Positions 1 through 6,126 of a stretch of 6,134 bases of DNA are shown here, one piece after another; the stretch's first letter is position 1, and each line of letters begins with the position of its first letter. A program made the translations under genes and the position numbers. This DNA is from Holosporales bacterium (lineage in GTDB: Bacteria; Pseudomonadota; Alphaproteobacteria; RUG11792): the NCBI GenBank assembly GCA_031260085.1, contig JAIRKP010000059.1:1-6134 (forward strand), in the 5' to 3' direction. The notes under the pieces are model-generated. The model was not told where the DNA came from. It saw nothing but the letters and a program-made list of their open reading frames with translations, and did no database searches.

Positions 1-28
1 TGCTTTAATTTTAAATTAAGACAATTAA

Positions 29-61
29 TTGACATAAAAATACTATTATTATCATGATAAT
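29..61 (+). promoter_or_regulatory. Candidate sigma70-type promoter for the MarR/LdtR-like gene
   Basis: A perfect -35 hexamer TTGACA lies at 29-34. The best -10 matches downstream are CATGAT at 53-58 (18-bp spacing, 4 of 6 consensus bases) and GATAAT at 56-61 (21-bp spacing, 5 of 6). Either would leave a leader of about 70 nt before the ATG at 138. A second possible -10, TATACT at 100-105, lies closer to the gene but has no convincing -35. The match is by eye only and AT-rich DNA gives many false -10 boxes. Confidence 0.35.
48..61. promoter_or_regulatory. Perfect 14-bp palindrome, candidate MarR/LdtR operator
   Basis: ATTATCATGATAAT is a perfect 14-bp palindrome with no spacer. It covers the candidate -10 region of the promoter in front of the regulator gene. 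MarR-family dimers typically bind short AT-rich palindromes and often repress their own promoter, so an autoregulatory operator is a reasonable inference. A second shorter palindrome, CAATTAATTG at 22-31, overlaps the -35 box. Neither has been matched to a known LdtR site. Confidence 0.35.
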
Positions 62-137
62 TTTATACAGATATTAAACATTCTTTAATAAAATTGATGT
101 ATACTAATAATAAAGAAACTATATTTTGTGTGAGATT

Positions 138-581
138 ATGAAAAATCGTTTTATGGAACTATCTATTTATGGCGAAAAGACCTATAGAGTTTTTCTTGAT
201 CTAATAAAGCATGAGCTAGATAAACTCAATGTTAATGATATAACTGCTATTCAAGCTTTTATATTGATGAATATAAGTAGCAATGTTGTCACCATAGGAG
301 AAGTCTTAACTCGTGGATATTATATAGGATCTAATGCATCTTATAATCTTAAGAAAATGATTAATAACGAATATCTAACTCAATCTACCGCTGATTATGA
401 CAAAAGAGCTTCTCATTTGAGAGTTACAGACAAAGGCAAAGAACTTTGTCATAAGTTAAGTAATATTTTGGATGCAAAAACTTCCAAAGTAGCAAAAGGG
501 TTAGATATCGAAAAAGGCTTGGAATCATTGAAAAAAGTTCAAAATTCGCTAAAGGATGCATTACAATTATCACCTTTATAA
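138..581 (+). CDS. MarR-family winged-helix transcriptional regulator, LdtR-like
   Basis: A 147-residue cytoplasmic DNA-binding regulator. An N-terminal dimerisation helix (about residues 8-30) is followed by a winged helix-turn-helix. Residues 58-74 (TRGYYIGSNASYNLKKM) closely match the recognition-helix signature of LdtR, the alphaproteobacterial MarR protein known from Liberibacter and Sinorhizobium to control an L,D-transpeptidase gene. The wing is at about 86-103 (DYDKRASHLRVTDKGKEL). The C-terminal helix is lysine-rich and likely completes the dimer interface. The length is normal for MarR proteins. I chose the ATG at 138; an in-frame TTG at 126 would add four residues. Neither has a strong Shine-Dalgarno: GAG at 132-134 is very close to the ATG, and AAAGAAA at 112-118 would suit the TTG. 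No L,D-transpeptidase gene is present here, so the target is unknown. The 71-bp gap to pepA has no clear terminator, so read-through into pepA is possible. Confidence 0.85.
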   Translation: MKNRFMELSIYGEKTYRVFLDLIKHELDKLNVNDITAIQAFILMNISSNVVTIGEVLTRGYYIGSNASYNLKKMINNEYLTQSTADYDKRASHLRVTDKGKELCHKLSNILDAKTSKVAKGLDIEKGLESLKKVQNSLKDALQLSPL

Positions 582-652
582 GTTTATTTACTGGAATTCG
601 GTCTGCGTTTTTTCTTAAAATAGCCAGAGAAAATTAATACATAGAGCGATAA

Positions 653-2128
653 ATGCAGGTTTCTTTTTCAGAAGTAGTGACGCTATCTTCTTATGATGTT
701 GTCATTATAGTCTCCAGCGATACAGGCAAAGATTTTATAGATAGTAAATTAAAATTATTAACAGGATTGGATGCGCCCAAATGCATCTTAGAATCTTGCG
801 TGAATCTAAAATATAAAGATATAAAGAGTTTTAAACTTATTGTCGGTGGCAGAATTGTCGAATTAATAATTGCCGGAACTGGAAAAAAATCAGAAATTAA
901 AAAGGTAGATATTGAAAAATTAGGTGGGTATATTTTCGATTCGATAAATTCTAAAAACTCAAAAGTATGCCTATTTAATAACATAGAAAGTGGATTATCA
1001 GATGCTGCTTCTTATATATCTTCAGGATTATATTTAAAATCTTTAACTTTTGACAAATATCAAACGGAAAAAACTGAAAAAAAGATAATCAGTATTTCTT
1101 GTCAAACCTGCTATATAGAGCTAAATGAACATTCATATAAAGATCTTCAAAATGTCAATGAAGGGGTAGCGTTGGTGCGGGATTTGGTCTCTGAGCCTGC
1201 CAATGTTATGACGCCCGATCAAATGTTAATAGAAGCTCAGAATCTGAAAAAGTTAGGTGTAAAAATTAGCTATCTTGATAAAAATGACATGGAAAAACTT
1301 GGAATGAATGCTATCCTCGGAGTCTCGCAAGGAAGTGATCAGCCTGCATACGTCGTTGTTATGGAATATAGACGAGATAAAAATAAAGATACGATAGCTC
1401 TCGTCGGCAAAGGGCTGACGTTTGATTCTGGCGGCCTTTGTTTAAAACCATCTAAAAGAATGGGAGAAATGAAGGGAGATATGACGGGGGCGGCAGTGGT
1501 CATCGGAGCTATGAAAGTCATGGCGTTAAAAGAAGAGCCAGTGAATGTCGTTGGGCTTATAGGGGTCGTCGAAAATATGATTTCGGGGAGCGCTCAAAGA
1601 CCCGGCGATATTGTTAAAGCTATGTCAGGGATGACAATTGAAGTGGATAACACAGATGCCGAAGGCAGACTAGTTTTAGCAGATGTCTTATGGTATGCTG
1701 CTGAAAAATTCAAACCTAATATAATTATAGATTTTGCAACACTCACAGGAGCTATTCAAGTTGCCTTAGGACATGAATTTGCTGGATTATTTTCAAACTC
1801 AGATGAACTGGCCGATCGATTATTAAACTCCGGAAATTCTGTTGGCGAAAAACTTTGGAGGCTACCGCTTCACCCATCATACGAAGATGACGTAAAATCC
1901 GATATAGCCGATATTAGAAACGTTGGCTCTGAACGGGGAGCCGGAAGTATAACTGCTGCTATGTTTTTAAAGCGTTTTATTCCAAAAACGATCCAATGGG
2001 CACACGTTGATATAGCTGCAACTGAGTGGGATTCTAAAAGTCGTGCATTATCAAAAAAGGGAGCCACAGGGTTTGGAGTACGCTTAATTAATGCATTCAT
2101 TTCGAAATACTGCAGCTCAAACACTTAA
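653..2128 (+). CDS. pepA: Leucyl (cytosol) aminopeptidase, peptidase family M17
   Basis: A 491-residue cytosolic dinuclear-metal aminopeptidase that removes N-terminal residues (preferably Leu) from peptides; family members are hexamers using Zn/Mn. The variable N-terminal domain covers about residues 1-165 and the catalytic domain about 166-491. All expected active-site residues are present by alignment with E. coli PepA: metal ligands K253 and D258 (in VGKGLTFDSGG), D276, D335 and E337, and catalytic K265 and R339. The M17 signature NTDAEGRL lies at 333-340. The length matches the family (about 490-503), so the gene appears intact and functional. The start ATG at 653 has only a weak AGAG at 643-646 as ribosome binding site. 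It heads a likely pepA-dnaN operon with a 12-bp gap. I see no convincing promoter in 582-652. In E. coli PepA also binds DNA through its N-terminal domain; that role cannot be assumed here because this domain is divergent. Confidence 0.96.
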   Translation: MQVSFSEVVTLSSYDVVIIVSSDTGKDFIDSKLKLLTGLDAPKCILESCVNLKYKDIKSFKLIVGGRIVELIIAGTGKKSEIKKVDIEKLGGYIFDSINSKNSKVCLFNNIESGLSDAASYISSGLYLKSLTFDKYQTEKTEKKIISISCQTCYIELNEHSYKDLQNVNEGVALVRDLVSEPANVMTPDQMLIEAQNLKKLGVKISYLDKNDMEKLGMNAILGVSQGSDQPAYVVVMEYRRDKNKDTIALVGKGLTFDSGGLCLKPSKRMGEMKGDMTGAAVVIGAMKVMALKEEPVNVVGLIGVVENMISGSAQRPGDIVKAMSGMTIEVDNTDAEGRLVLADVLWYAAEKFKPNIIIDFATLTGAIQVALGHEFAGLFSNSDELADRLLNSGNSVGEKLWRLPLHPSYEDDVKSDIADIRNVGSERGAGSITAAMFLKRFIPKTIQWAHVDIAATEWDSKSRALSKKGATGFGVRLINAFISKYCSSNT

Positions 2129-2132
2129 GGAG
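2126..2132 (+). promoter_or_regulatory. Strong dnaN ribosome binding site overlapping the pepA stop codon
   Basis: TAAGGAG at 2126-2132 combines the pepA TAA stop (2126-2128) with a near-consensus Shine-Dalgarno (AAGGAG, 2127-2132). It lies 8 nt before the dnaN ATG at 2141. This fixes the dnaN start and suggests translational coupling with pepA. It is by far the strongest ribosome binding site in the window. Confidence 0.85.
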
Positions 2133-2140
2133 AATCTCAA

Positions 2141-3307
2141 ATGAAACTAACCATAAACCAAAAATTGTTGGAAAAATCGCTAGCTCACGCAAATTGGGTC
2201 ATTGAGAAAAGACAAGCCGTGCCGATAATGGGGTATGTTTTATTTGAAGCAGAAGAGGGCATAGGTATTCGAATCTCGGCATCAAATATGGATATGACAA
2301 TTGTCGAATCTTTAAAAAGTGAAGTTTCAGAAAGTGGCGCATATTGTCTTTCGGCTGGGTTATTGTATGACATAACTCGAAAGCTGCCAGCTGAAGCCGA
2401 GATACATATACAATTTGATAAAGAAAATAATTCTGTATTATTAAGAAGTAAATCAGCGACTTTTACTTTGTATTATATGGAACGTGATAGTTTTCCCCCT
2501 AGAGGAAATGATGAATATTTGGTTTCATTTACAATGAATGAAAAAATTTTGAAAAATGCAATTGACGTAGCCAAAGTTGCGATGCTTCAGGATAATACTA
2601 GATTCCATTTAAATGGAATTCACATTCATTATGAAAACGAACTCGGTAATAATAAATTAAGATTCGTTGCAACTGATTTGTTTAGAATATCTTGTGTGAG
2701 CATAGATTCTTCTGCAGAAACTCAGAAAATGCCTCCGATAATCATATCTAAAAGAGCCGCCGCTGAATTGCTAAAACTGATAGATGACTCTAGCGAAAAA
2801 AGTGTTCACGTCTCAGTCTCCGAAAATCGAATATGTTTCAAAATAACAGCAGAAGATGAAACTATAACTGAATTTAGTTCGAGATTAATAAATGGCTCAT
2901 TTCCAGAATATAGAGGCGCACTGGAAGTATCTAACGACAAAATTTTAATTGTGGATAACAAAGCTTTAATCAATGCTTTGGATAGAGTTAGCACCGTAGT
3001 CACAAGCACTTCGAGCTCAGTCAAGCTGAACATTCAACAAAATAAAATTACTCTAACTGGTATGAGCCGCGAGCTAGGAACAGCCGTTGAAGAACTCGAG
3101 GTAAGTTTCAATGCATTTGATTCTTTTGAGATATGCTTCAATAGCCGATATCTATTAGAAATACTAAAACAAATAGAAACTCCTCAAGTCAAAATGTTAT
3201 TCGCAGAAAGCACCTCTTCGACATTAATTCAACCTACCGACGCTCGTGAAAAGCCATATTTAGATATGATCTTTGCAATCATGCCAATCGAAATCGTAAA
3301 TGATTAA
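2141..3307 (+). CDS. dnaN: DNA polymerase III subunit beta (sliding clamp)
   Basis: A 388-residue ring-forming processivity clamp that tethers polymerase III to DNA and is a docking site for replication and repair proteins. The three-domain beta fold is recognisable: N-terminal domain about 1-125 (with ISASNMDMTI at 45-54), central domain about 126-258 (RFHLNGI at 154-160, VATDLFRIS at 176-184, NGSFPEYR at 251-258), and C-terminal domain about 259-388 (FNSRYLLEIL at 333-342, ending with MPIEIVND). It is about 20 residues longer than the 366-residue E. coli protein. The partner-binding pocket looks altered: the usual TDGHRL is TDLFRI (178-183), the C-terminal MPMRL is MPIEI (381-385), and three extra residues (VND) follow. 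Conserved pocket positions include L157, T178, R182, P255, M381 and P382. It lies directly downstream of pepA; dnaA, recF and gyrB are not in the window. The family call is firm; the meaning of the pocket changes is open. Confidence 0.95.
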   Translation: MKLTINQKLLEKSLAHANWVIEKRQAVPIMGYVLFEAEEGIGIRISASNMDMTIVESLKSEVSESGAYCLSAGLLYDITRKLPAEAEIHIQFDKENNSVLLRSKSATFTLYYMERDSFPPRGNDEYLVSFTMNEKILKNAIDVAKVAMLQDNTRFHLNGIHIHYENELGNNKLRFVATDLFRISCVSIDSSAETQKMPPIIISKRAAAELLKLIDDSSEKSVHVSVSENRICFKITAEDETITEFSSRLINGSFPEYRGALEVSNDKILIVDNKALINALDRVSTVVTSTSSSVKLNIQQNKITLTGMSRELGTAVEELEVSFNAFDSFEICFNSRYLLEILKQIETPQVKMLFAESTSSTLIQPTDAREKPYLDMIFAIMPIEIVND

Positions 3308-3331
3308 AATAAAACTATCATCTTCTCCGAG

Positions 3332-3368
3332 GCGCGAGTATAGTATAATTATTATACCATACTCGCGC
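3332..3368. repeat. Left 37-bp palindrome with GCGC tips
   Basis: The arms GCGCGAGTAT and ATACTCGCGC flank a core GTATAAT-T-ATTATAC. The dyad is complete except for an A/C mismatch at 3342 and 3358. As RNA it would form an 18-bp stem broken by one mismatch; as DNA it could extrude as a cruciform. It begins 25 bp after the dnaN stop. No U-tract follows on either strand, so it is not a standard Rho-independent terminator, although it might still slow or end transcription or protect the dnaN mRNA 3' end. Confidence 0.9.
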
Positions 3369-3382
3369 ACATAGTCTGTCAA
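3351..3382 (-). promoter_or_regulatory. Outward promoter-like pair in the left repeat (towards dnaN)
   Basis: Read on the minus strand, TTGACA (3382-3377) is followed 20 bp later by TATAAT (3356-3351) preceded by TGG, which makes a consensus extended -10 (TGnTATAAT). The 20-bp spacing is longer than the optimal 17, though an extended -10 can compensate. Any transcript would run antisense into the 3' end of dnaN. The mirrored copy is present in the right repeat. Activity is unproven and both hexamers also serve as stem sequences. Confidence 0.25.
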
Positions 3383-3414
3383 GGATCACTTCGTTCTCCT
3401 CCTTGACAGACTAT
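3371..3414. repeat. Left inner hairpin (15-bp stem, 14-nt loop)
   Basis: Positions 3371-3385 pair without mismatch with 3400-3414 (outer pairs ATAGTCTGTCAAGG with CCTTGACAGACTAT, plus an A-T pair). The loop at 3386-3399 is TCACTTCGTTCTCC. The loop and most of the stem recur exactly, inverted, at 3869-3909. No T-run follows, so a classical terminator role is doubtful. Confidence 0.9.
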
Positions 3415-3868
3415 ACACTAATGATTTGCATTTGTCCTGAAATGTCATAACTCTTCCTAATCGTTTCCTATACGCCGAGTCTTTTGCAGTAAGGTTAACT
3501 CTTCAGGTTTCGAAGTCCAAGGGGCACCCGTAAAGATTTCTCTTTGCAGGTACTAATCTTCTAAAAATGGATTTTCATGCATGAGAACTAATACTGTGCC
3601 GATTCCCTTCAAAAACTAGCCAGTGTACTGTCTTAATCTAGGGTGCGATTGTGATAAATGGAAGATGTTGTCCTGTGTTTCTTCGGATAATCGCGTCTCG
3701 GGGAGGCTGGGAAAGCTTTGTCTTTTCAGGATCAAGCCTTCTTTTGCATACCTCAGAAGCAGATTATTGAGAATCATTGTTTTGAGTTATGTTGTTCGAA
3801 AAGGATTGGAAAGACTGGACAAGGAGCATAAAAATCATCTGTACTCTATGCAAAGCAAACCCTAGAGT
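3414..3868. other. 455-bp core of the element without a recognised gene
   Basis: The core is about 40% G+C, with a richer patch (about 52%) at 3661-3720. No RNA gene, transposase or other family is recognised. The longest plus-strand reading frame starts at a GTG at 3623 and runs 80 codons to 3865, with no Shine-Dalgarno and a Cys/Arg-rich translation I do not recognise. On the minus strand a frame from 3777 to 3457 stays readable for 107 codons but has stops at 3616-3618, 3553-3555 and 3457-3459. Neither frame supports a gene. A small palindrome TCATGCATGA lies at 3575-3584. The core may be a decayed gene, a structured RNA, or simply filler between the repeats. Confidence 0.5.
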
Positions 3869-3869
3869 T

Positions 3870-3909
3870 AGTCTGTCAAGGAGGAGAACGAAGTGATCCT
3901 TGACAGACT
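3870..3909. repeat. Right inner hairpin (13-bp stem, 14-nt loop)
   Basis: Positions 3870-3882 pair without mismatch with 3897-3909; a further T-G wobble at 3869/3910 is possible. The loop at 3883-3896 (GGAGAACGAAGTGA) is the exact inverse complement of the left loop. So the two hairpins are inverted copies of each other, not two independent hairpins with similar stems. Confidence 0.9.
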
Positions 3910-3931
3910 GAGGGCGCGAGTATGGTATAAT
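3900..3931 (+). promoter_or_regulatory. Outward promoter-like pair in the right repeat (towards hppA)
   Basis: TTGACA at 3900-3905 is followed after 20 bp by TATAAT at 3926-3931 with TGG directly before it (extended -10 consensus). It points rightward, antisense to the 3' end of hppA. Together with the mirrored copy at 3351-3382 it gives the element outward-facing promoter-like sequences at both ends, as some insertion sequences have. The long spacing keeps confidence low. Confidence 0.25.
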
Positions 3932-3951
3932 TATTATACCATACTCGCGCC
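3913..3951. repeat. Right 39-bp perfect palindrome with GCGC tips
   Basis: A mismatch-free dyad centred on 3932. The arms GGCGCGAGTAT and ATACTCGCGCC enclose GGTATAAT-T-ATTATACC. It gives a 19-bp stem around a single central base, so tight folding would open only the AT core. It lies 32 bp past the end of hppA on the hppA coding strand and may act as a 3' structure for that mRNA, but no U-tract follows on the minus strand. Confidence 0.92.
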
Positions 3952-3982
3952 TCGAGAACATATTTTCAATACTCACTTTCTA

Positions 3983-6067
3983 TTAATGGGACAAAACAGC
4001 AAGAATTAACAAAGCGACGATATTAATGATTTTGATCATAGGGTTTATAGCAGGGCCTGCCGTATCTTTGTATGGATCTCCAACTGTATCGCCCGTAACG
4101 GCTGCTTTATGGGCTTCGGAGCCTTTCCCGCCAAAATTGCCATCTTCGATATATTTCTTAGCGTTATCCCAAGCGCCTCCTCCGGAAGTCATCGATATTG
4201 CAACAAACAATCCCGAAACAATAGTTCCAATTAACGTCGCCCCTAAAGCTGAGAATGCGGATGATTGATCGGCAATTGCACTAATAACAACATAAACGAC
4301 TATTGGAGAAAGCAGAGGAAGTATTGATGGAGCAATCATTTCTTTAATAGCTGATTTGGTTAAGAGATCAACCGCTGTTTTGTAATCCGGTTTGTTTTCA
4401 CCTGTCATAATTCCTTTTATCTCTTTAAATTGACGTCTGACTTCTAAAACAACCTCACTTCCGGCTCTGCCAACTGCCTTCATTCCAAATGAACCAAAAA
4501 GATAAGGGAGCATGGCTCCTATTAGCAAACCAATTAAAACATATGGGTTTTGTAAATTAAACTCAACATTTAAGTGTGGAAAATAAAGCAGTAAATCTTC
4601 AACATAAGTTGCGAAAAGGACCAATGCAGCAAGCCCTGCAGATCCTATTGCATAACCTTTCGTCACAGCCTTGGTTGTGTTTCCAACAGCATCTAATGCA
4701 TCTGTGATATTGCGAACTTCACTTGGAAGCTCGGCCATCTCTGCAATTCCGCCGGCATTATCCGTGACGGGACCATAAGCATCTAACGCAACTATGATAC
4801 CTGCAAAAGCTAGCATTGTCGTTGCTGCAATCGCTATTCCAAATAATCCTGCAAAAATGTAAGCACAAATTATACCGCCACAGATAACAACGACGGGAAG
4901 AGCTGTTGCTTCCATTGAGATTGCTAAACCTTGTATTATATTAGTCGCATGGCCTGTTTCGGAGGATTTTGCAACGCTTTGAACTGGCCTGTAAGAAACG
5001 GATGTGTAATACTCTGTAATTACAACTAAAAGCCCAGTAACAATAACCCCCACAATGCAGCAGTTGAATAAAGCTTTAGGCGTGAAAGATCCGCCAGAAA
5101 AGGTTATCTCTTGAGACCAACTGTCGAACATAAAGTTTGCTGTGATCCAAATTAAAACCAAAGAAAATGCCCCTGAAGCGACAAGTCCTTTATATAAAGC
5201 TTTCATTATCTTGTTGGAAGAGTCTAATTTTACAAAAAACGTTCCAAGTATAGAACCTATAATGCAAACAGCGCTTATTGCAAGCGGGAATAGCATAATT
5301 AGTGATTTTATTTCATCCGAAAAATGAATACTCGCTAAAACCATTGATGCAACTATCGTCACGGCATATGTTTCGAATAAATCAGCCGCCATACCTGCGC
5401 AATCTCCGACATTGTCTCCAACATTATCGGCAATAACGGCGGGATTGCGAGGATCATCCTCTGGTATGTTTGTTTCGATTTTTCCAACCAAATCGGCTCC
5501 AACATCAGCTCCTTTTGTAAATATTCCCCCCCCAAGTCTTGCAAAAATGGAAATTAAAGATGCTCCAAAACTTAAAGCAACTAAAGATTCTGTGATTAAT
5601 CTTGCCTCTAAATCTAGCGACTGCAAAATGAAGTAATACAAAGATACCCCTAGCAATCCAGATCCGACAACCAACAATCCGGTTATAGCTCCTGCATCGA
5701 AAGCTACCGCAAGAGCTTTTTTGAGAGAATCTCGCGCAGCTTCAGTTGTCCGTACATTAGCTCTAACCGAAATGTTCATTCCGATATATCCTGCCAAGCC
5801 AGATAATACGGCGCCTAAAATAAATCCGATAGCAACATAACATGATAAGAATATCCATAAAAGAACAACCACAATTGTTCCAACAATTCCTATCGTCGAA
5901 TATTGGCGATTGAGATATGCCATCGCCCCCTCTTGGATTGCTTTTGCAATCTCCTGCATTCGTTCATTTCCACAAGAATATGTGCCAATCTTCCTTATTT
6001 TTGCTATTGAAAACAATACTGCAACAATACCGCAAAGTACTATTAAAATATTTGTATATGGTAACAT
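3983..6067 (-). CDS. hppA: K+-independent proton-translocating membrane pyrophosphatase
   Basis: A 694-residue polytopic inner-membrane pump that couples pyrophosphate hydrolysis to H+ export, conserving energy from biosynthetic PPi. About 16 hydrophobic segments are visible, from residues 6-23 through 676-693. The Mg-PPi site is intact: DVGADLVGK (188-196), the acidic stretch [20 protein letters not shown] (203-222), [12 protein letters not shown] (429-440), [10 protein letters not shown] (632-641) and [14 protein letters not shown] (658-671). The segment [17 protein letters not shown] (462-478) has Lys at 466, where K+-dependent enzymes have Ala; this is the known signature of the K+-independent, H+-pumping subfamily, as in Rhodospirillum rubrum. 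The length fits bacterial members (about 660-720). The ATG at 6067 has an AGGG at 6075-6072 on the minus strand, four bases upstream. The gene converges on dnaN and appears to be a single-gene unit here; what lies upstream is outside the window. Confidence 0.97.
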   Translation of the reverse strand: MLPYTNILIVLCGIVAVLFSIAKIRKIGTYSCGNERMQEIAKAIQEGAMAYLNRQYSTIGIVGTIVVVLLWIFLSCYVAIGFILGAVLSGLAGYIGMNISVRANVRTTEAARDSLKKALAVAFDAGAITGLLVVGSGLLGVSLYYFILQSLDLEARLITESLVALSFGASLISIFARLGGGIFTKGADVGADLVGKIETNIPEDDPRNPAVIADNVGDNVGDCAGMAADLFETYAVTIVASMVLASIHFSDEIKSLIMLFPLAISAVCIIGSILGTFFVKLDSSNKIMKALYKGLVASGAFSLVLIWITANFMFDSWSQEITFSGGSFTPKALFNCCIVGVIVTGLLVVITEYYTSVSYRPVQSVAKSSETGHATNIIQGLAISMEATALPVVVICGGIICAYIFAGLFGIAIAATTMLAFAGIIVALDAYGPVTDNAGGIAEMAELPSEVRNITDALDAVGNTTKAVTKGYAIGSAGLAALVLFATYVEDLLLYFPHLNVEFNLQNPYVLIGLLIGAMLPYLFGSFGMKAVGRAGSEVVLEVRRQFKEIKGIMTGENKPDYKTAVDLLTKSAIKEMIAPSILPLLSPIVVYVVISAIADQSSAFSALGATLIGTIVSGLFVAISMTSGGGAWDNAKKYIEDGNFGGKGSEAHKAAVTGDTVGDPYKDTAGPAINPMIKIINIVALLILAVLSH

Positions 6068-6098
6068 AAAACCCTAATTATATAAAAATCTGCAATTT

Positions 6099-6126
6099 AT
6101 TTTACACAAATCCTAGCAATTTGCAA
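6099..6126 (-). promoter_or_regulatory. Candidate hppA promoter
   Basis: On the minus strand, TTGCAA (6126-6121, 4 of 6 bases of the -35 consensus) and TAAAAT (6104-6099, 5 of 6) are 16 bp apart. They would give a leader of about 25 nt containing the AGGG ribosome binding site. A perfect TATAAT at 6082-6077 lies too close to the start codon for a normal leader and lacks a -35. The prediction is weak, and the true promoter could lie beyond the window edge. Confidence 0.3.

Larger units (their letters stand above)
3320..3413 (+). repeat. Left terminal inverted repeat of the nested-palindrome element
   Basis: This 94-bp segment is the inverse of 3869-3961. Differences from the right copy are at 3322 (C versus G), one extra C in the CC at 3327-3328, 3342 (A versus G), the palindrome centre 3350, and three of the four bases of the 3369-3372 linker. 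Positions 3373-3413 are identical to the inverted right copy over 41 nt. It begins 12 bp after the dnaN stop codon. Confidence 0.93.
3320..3961. mobile_element. 642-bp nested-palindrome element with long terminal inverted repeats (MITE-like)
   Basis: Nearly the whole dnaN-hppA intergenic gap is a unit bounded by inverted repeats at 3320-3413 and 3869-3961. They match with about six substitutions and one single-base gap. Each repeat holds an outer palindrome and an inner hairpin, in mirrored order, around a 455-bp core (3414-3868). No transposase is recognisable, so if mobile it would be non-autonomous or decayed. The unit sits just after dnaN and just before the hppA stop, between convergent genes, a tolerated insertion site. 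No convincing target-site duplication is visible: the repeats themselves begin and end with AT, and the next bases outward (C at 3319, A at 3962) do not extend the match. Mobility is an inference from structure; the alternative is a chromosomal repeat family or bidirectional termination structure. Confidence 0.5.
3869..3961 (-). repeat. Right terminal inverted repeat of the nested-palindrome element
   Basis: This 93-bp segment is the inverse of 3320-3413, with the inner hairpin facing the core and the palindrome outermost. Its palindrome is perfect, whereas the left copy has one arm mismatch, so the left copy looks like the mutated one. It ends 21 bp beyond the hppA stop codon (hppA reads leftward and stops at 3983). 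Confidence 0.93.

Noticed and set aside
126..137. TTG start four codons upstream for the MarR/LdtR-like gene
   Set aside because: Possible, since a purine-rich AAAGAAA precedes it, but the ATG at 138 is the simpler choice and the four extra residues are not needed for the fold.
691..984. Minus-strand open frames within pepA, dnaN and on the opposite strand of hppA
   Set aside because: They lie entirely inside well-supported genes in other frames, have no recognisable domains, and are shadows of those genes.
3332..3414. Rho-independent terminator for dnaN
   Set aside because: Strong stems are present but no T-run follows either the palindrome or the hairpin, so the classical call is not supported.
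3505..3532. tRNA T-arm-like string (GGTTTCGAAGTCC)
   Set aside because: No acceptor stem, D-arm or anticodon arm can be placed around it, so it is not a tRNA gene.
3457..3777. Possible pseudogene on the minus strand with three stops in 107 codons
   Set aside because: Fewer stops than chance would predict, but not strikingly so at this base composition, and the translation matches no family I know.
3623..3865. 80-codon plus-strand reading frame (GTG start) inside the element core
   Set aside because: No Shine-Dalgarno, unfamiliar Cys/Arg-rich translation, and it overlaps an equally long open frame on the other strand; more likely chance or decayed sequence.
3320..3961. CRISPR array
   Set aside because: The repeats are inverted, two in number, and separated by 455 bp; there are no regularly spaced direct repeats.
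3764..3976. 70-codon minus-strand reading frame crossing the right terminal repeat
   Set aside because: It reads through the palindrome and hairpin, giving a sequence dictated by repeat structure, and has no recognisable domain or ribosome binding site.
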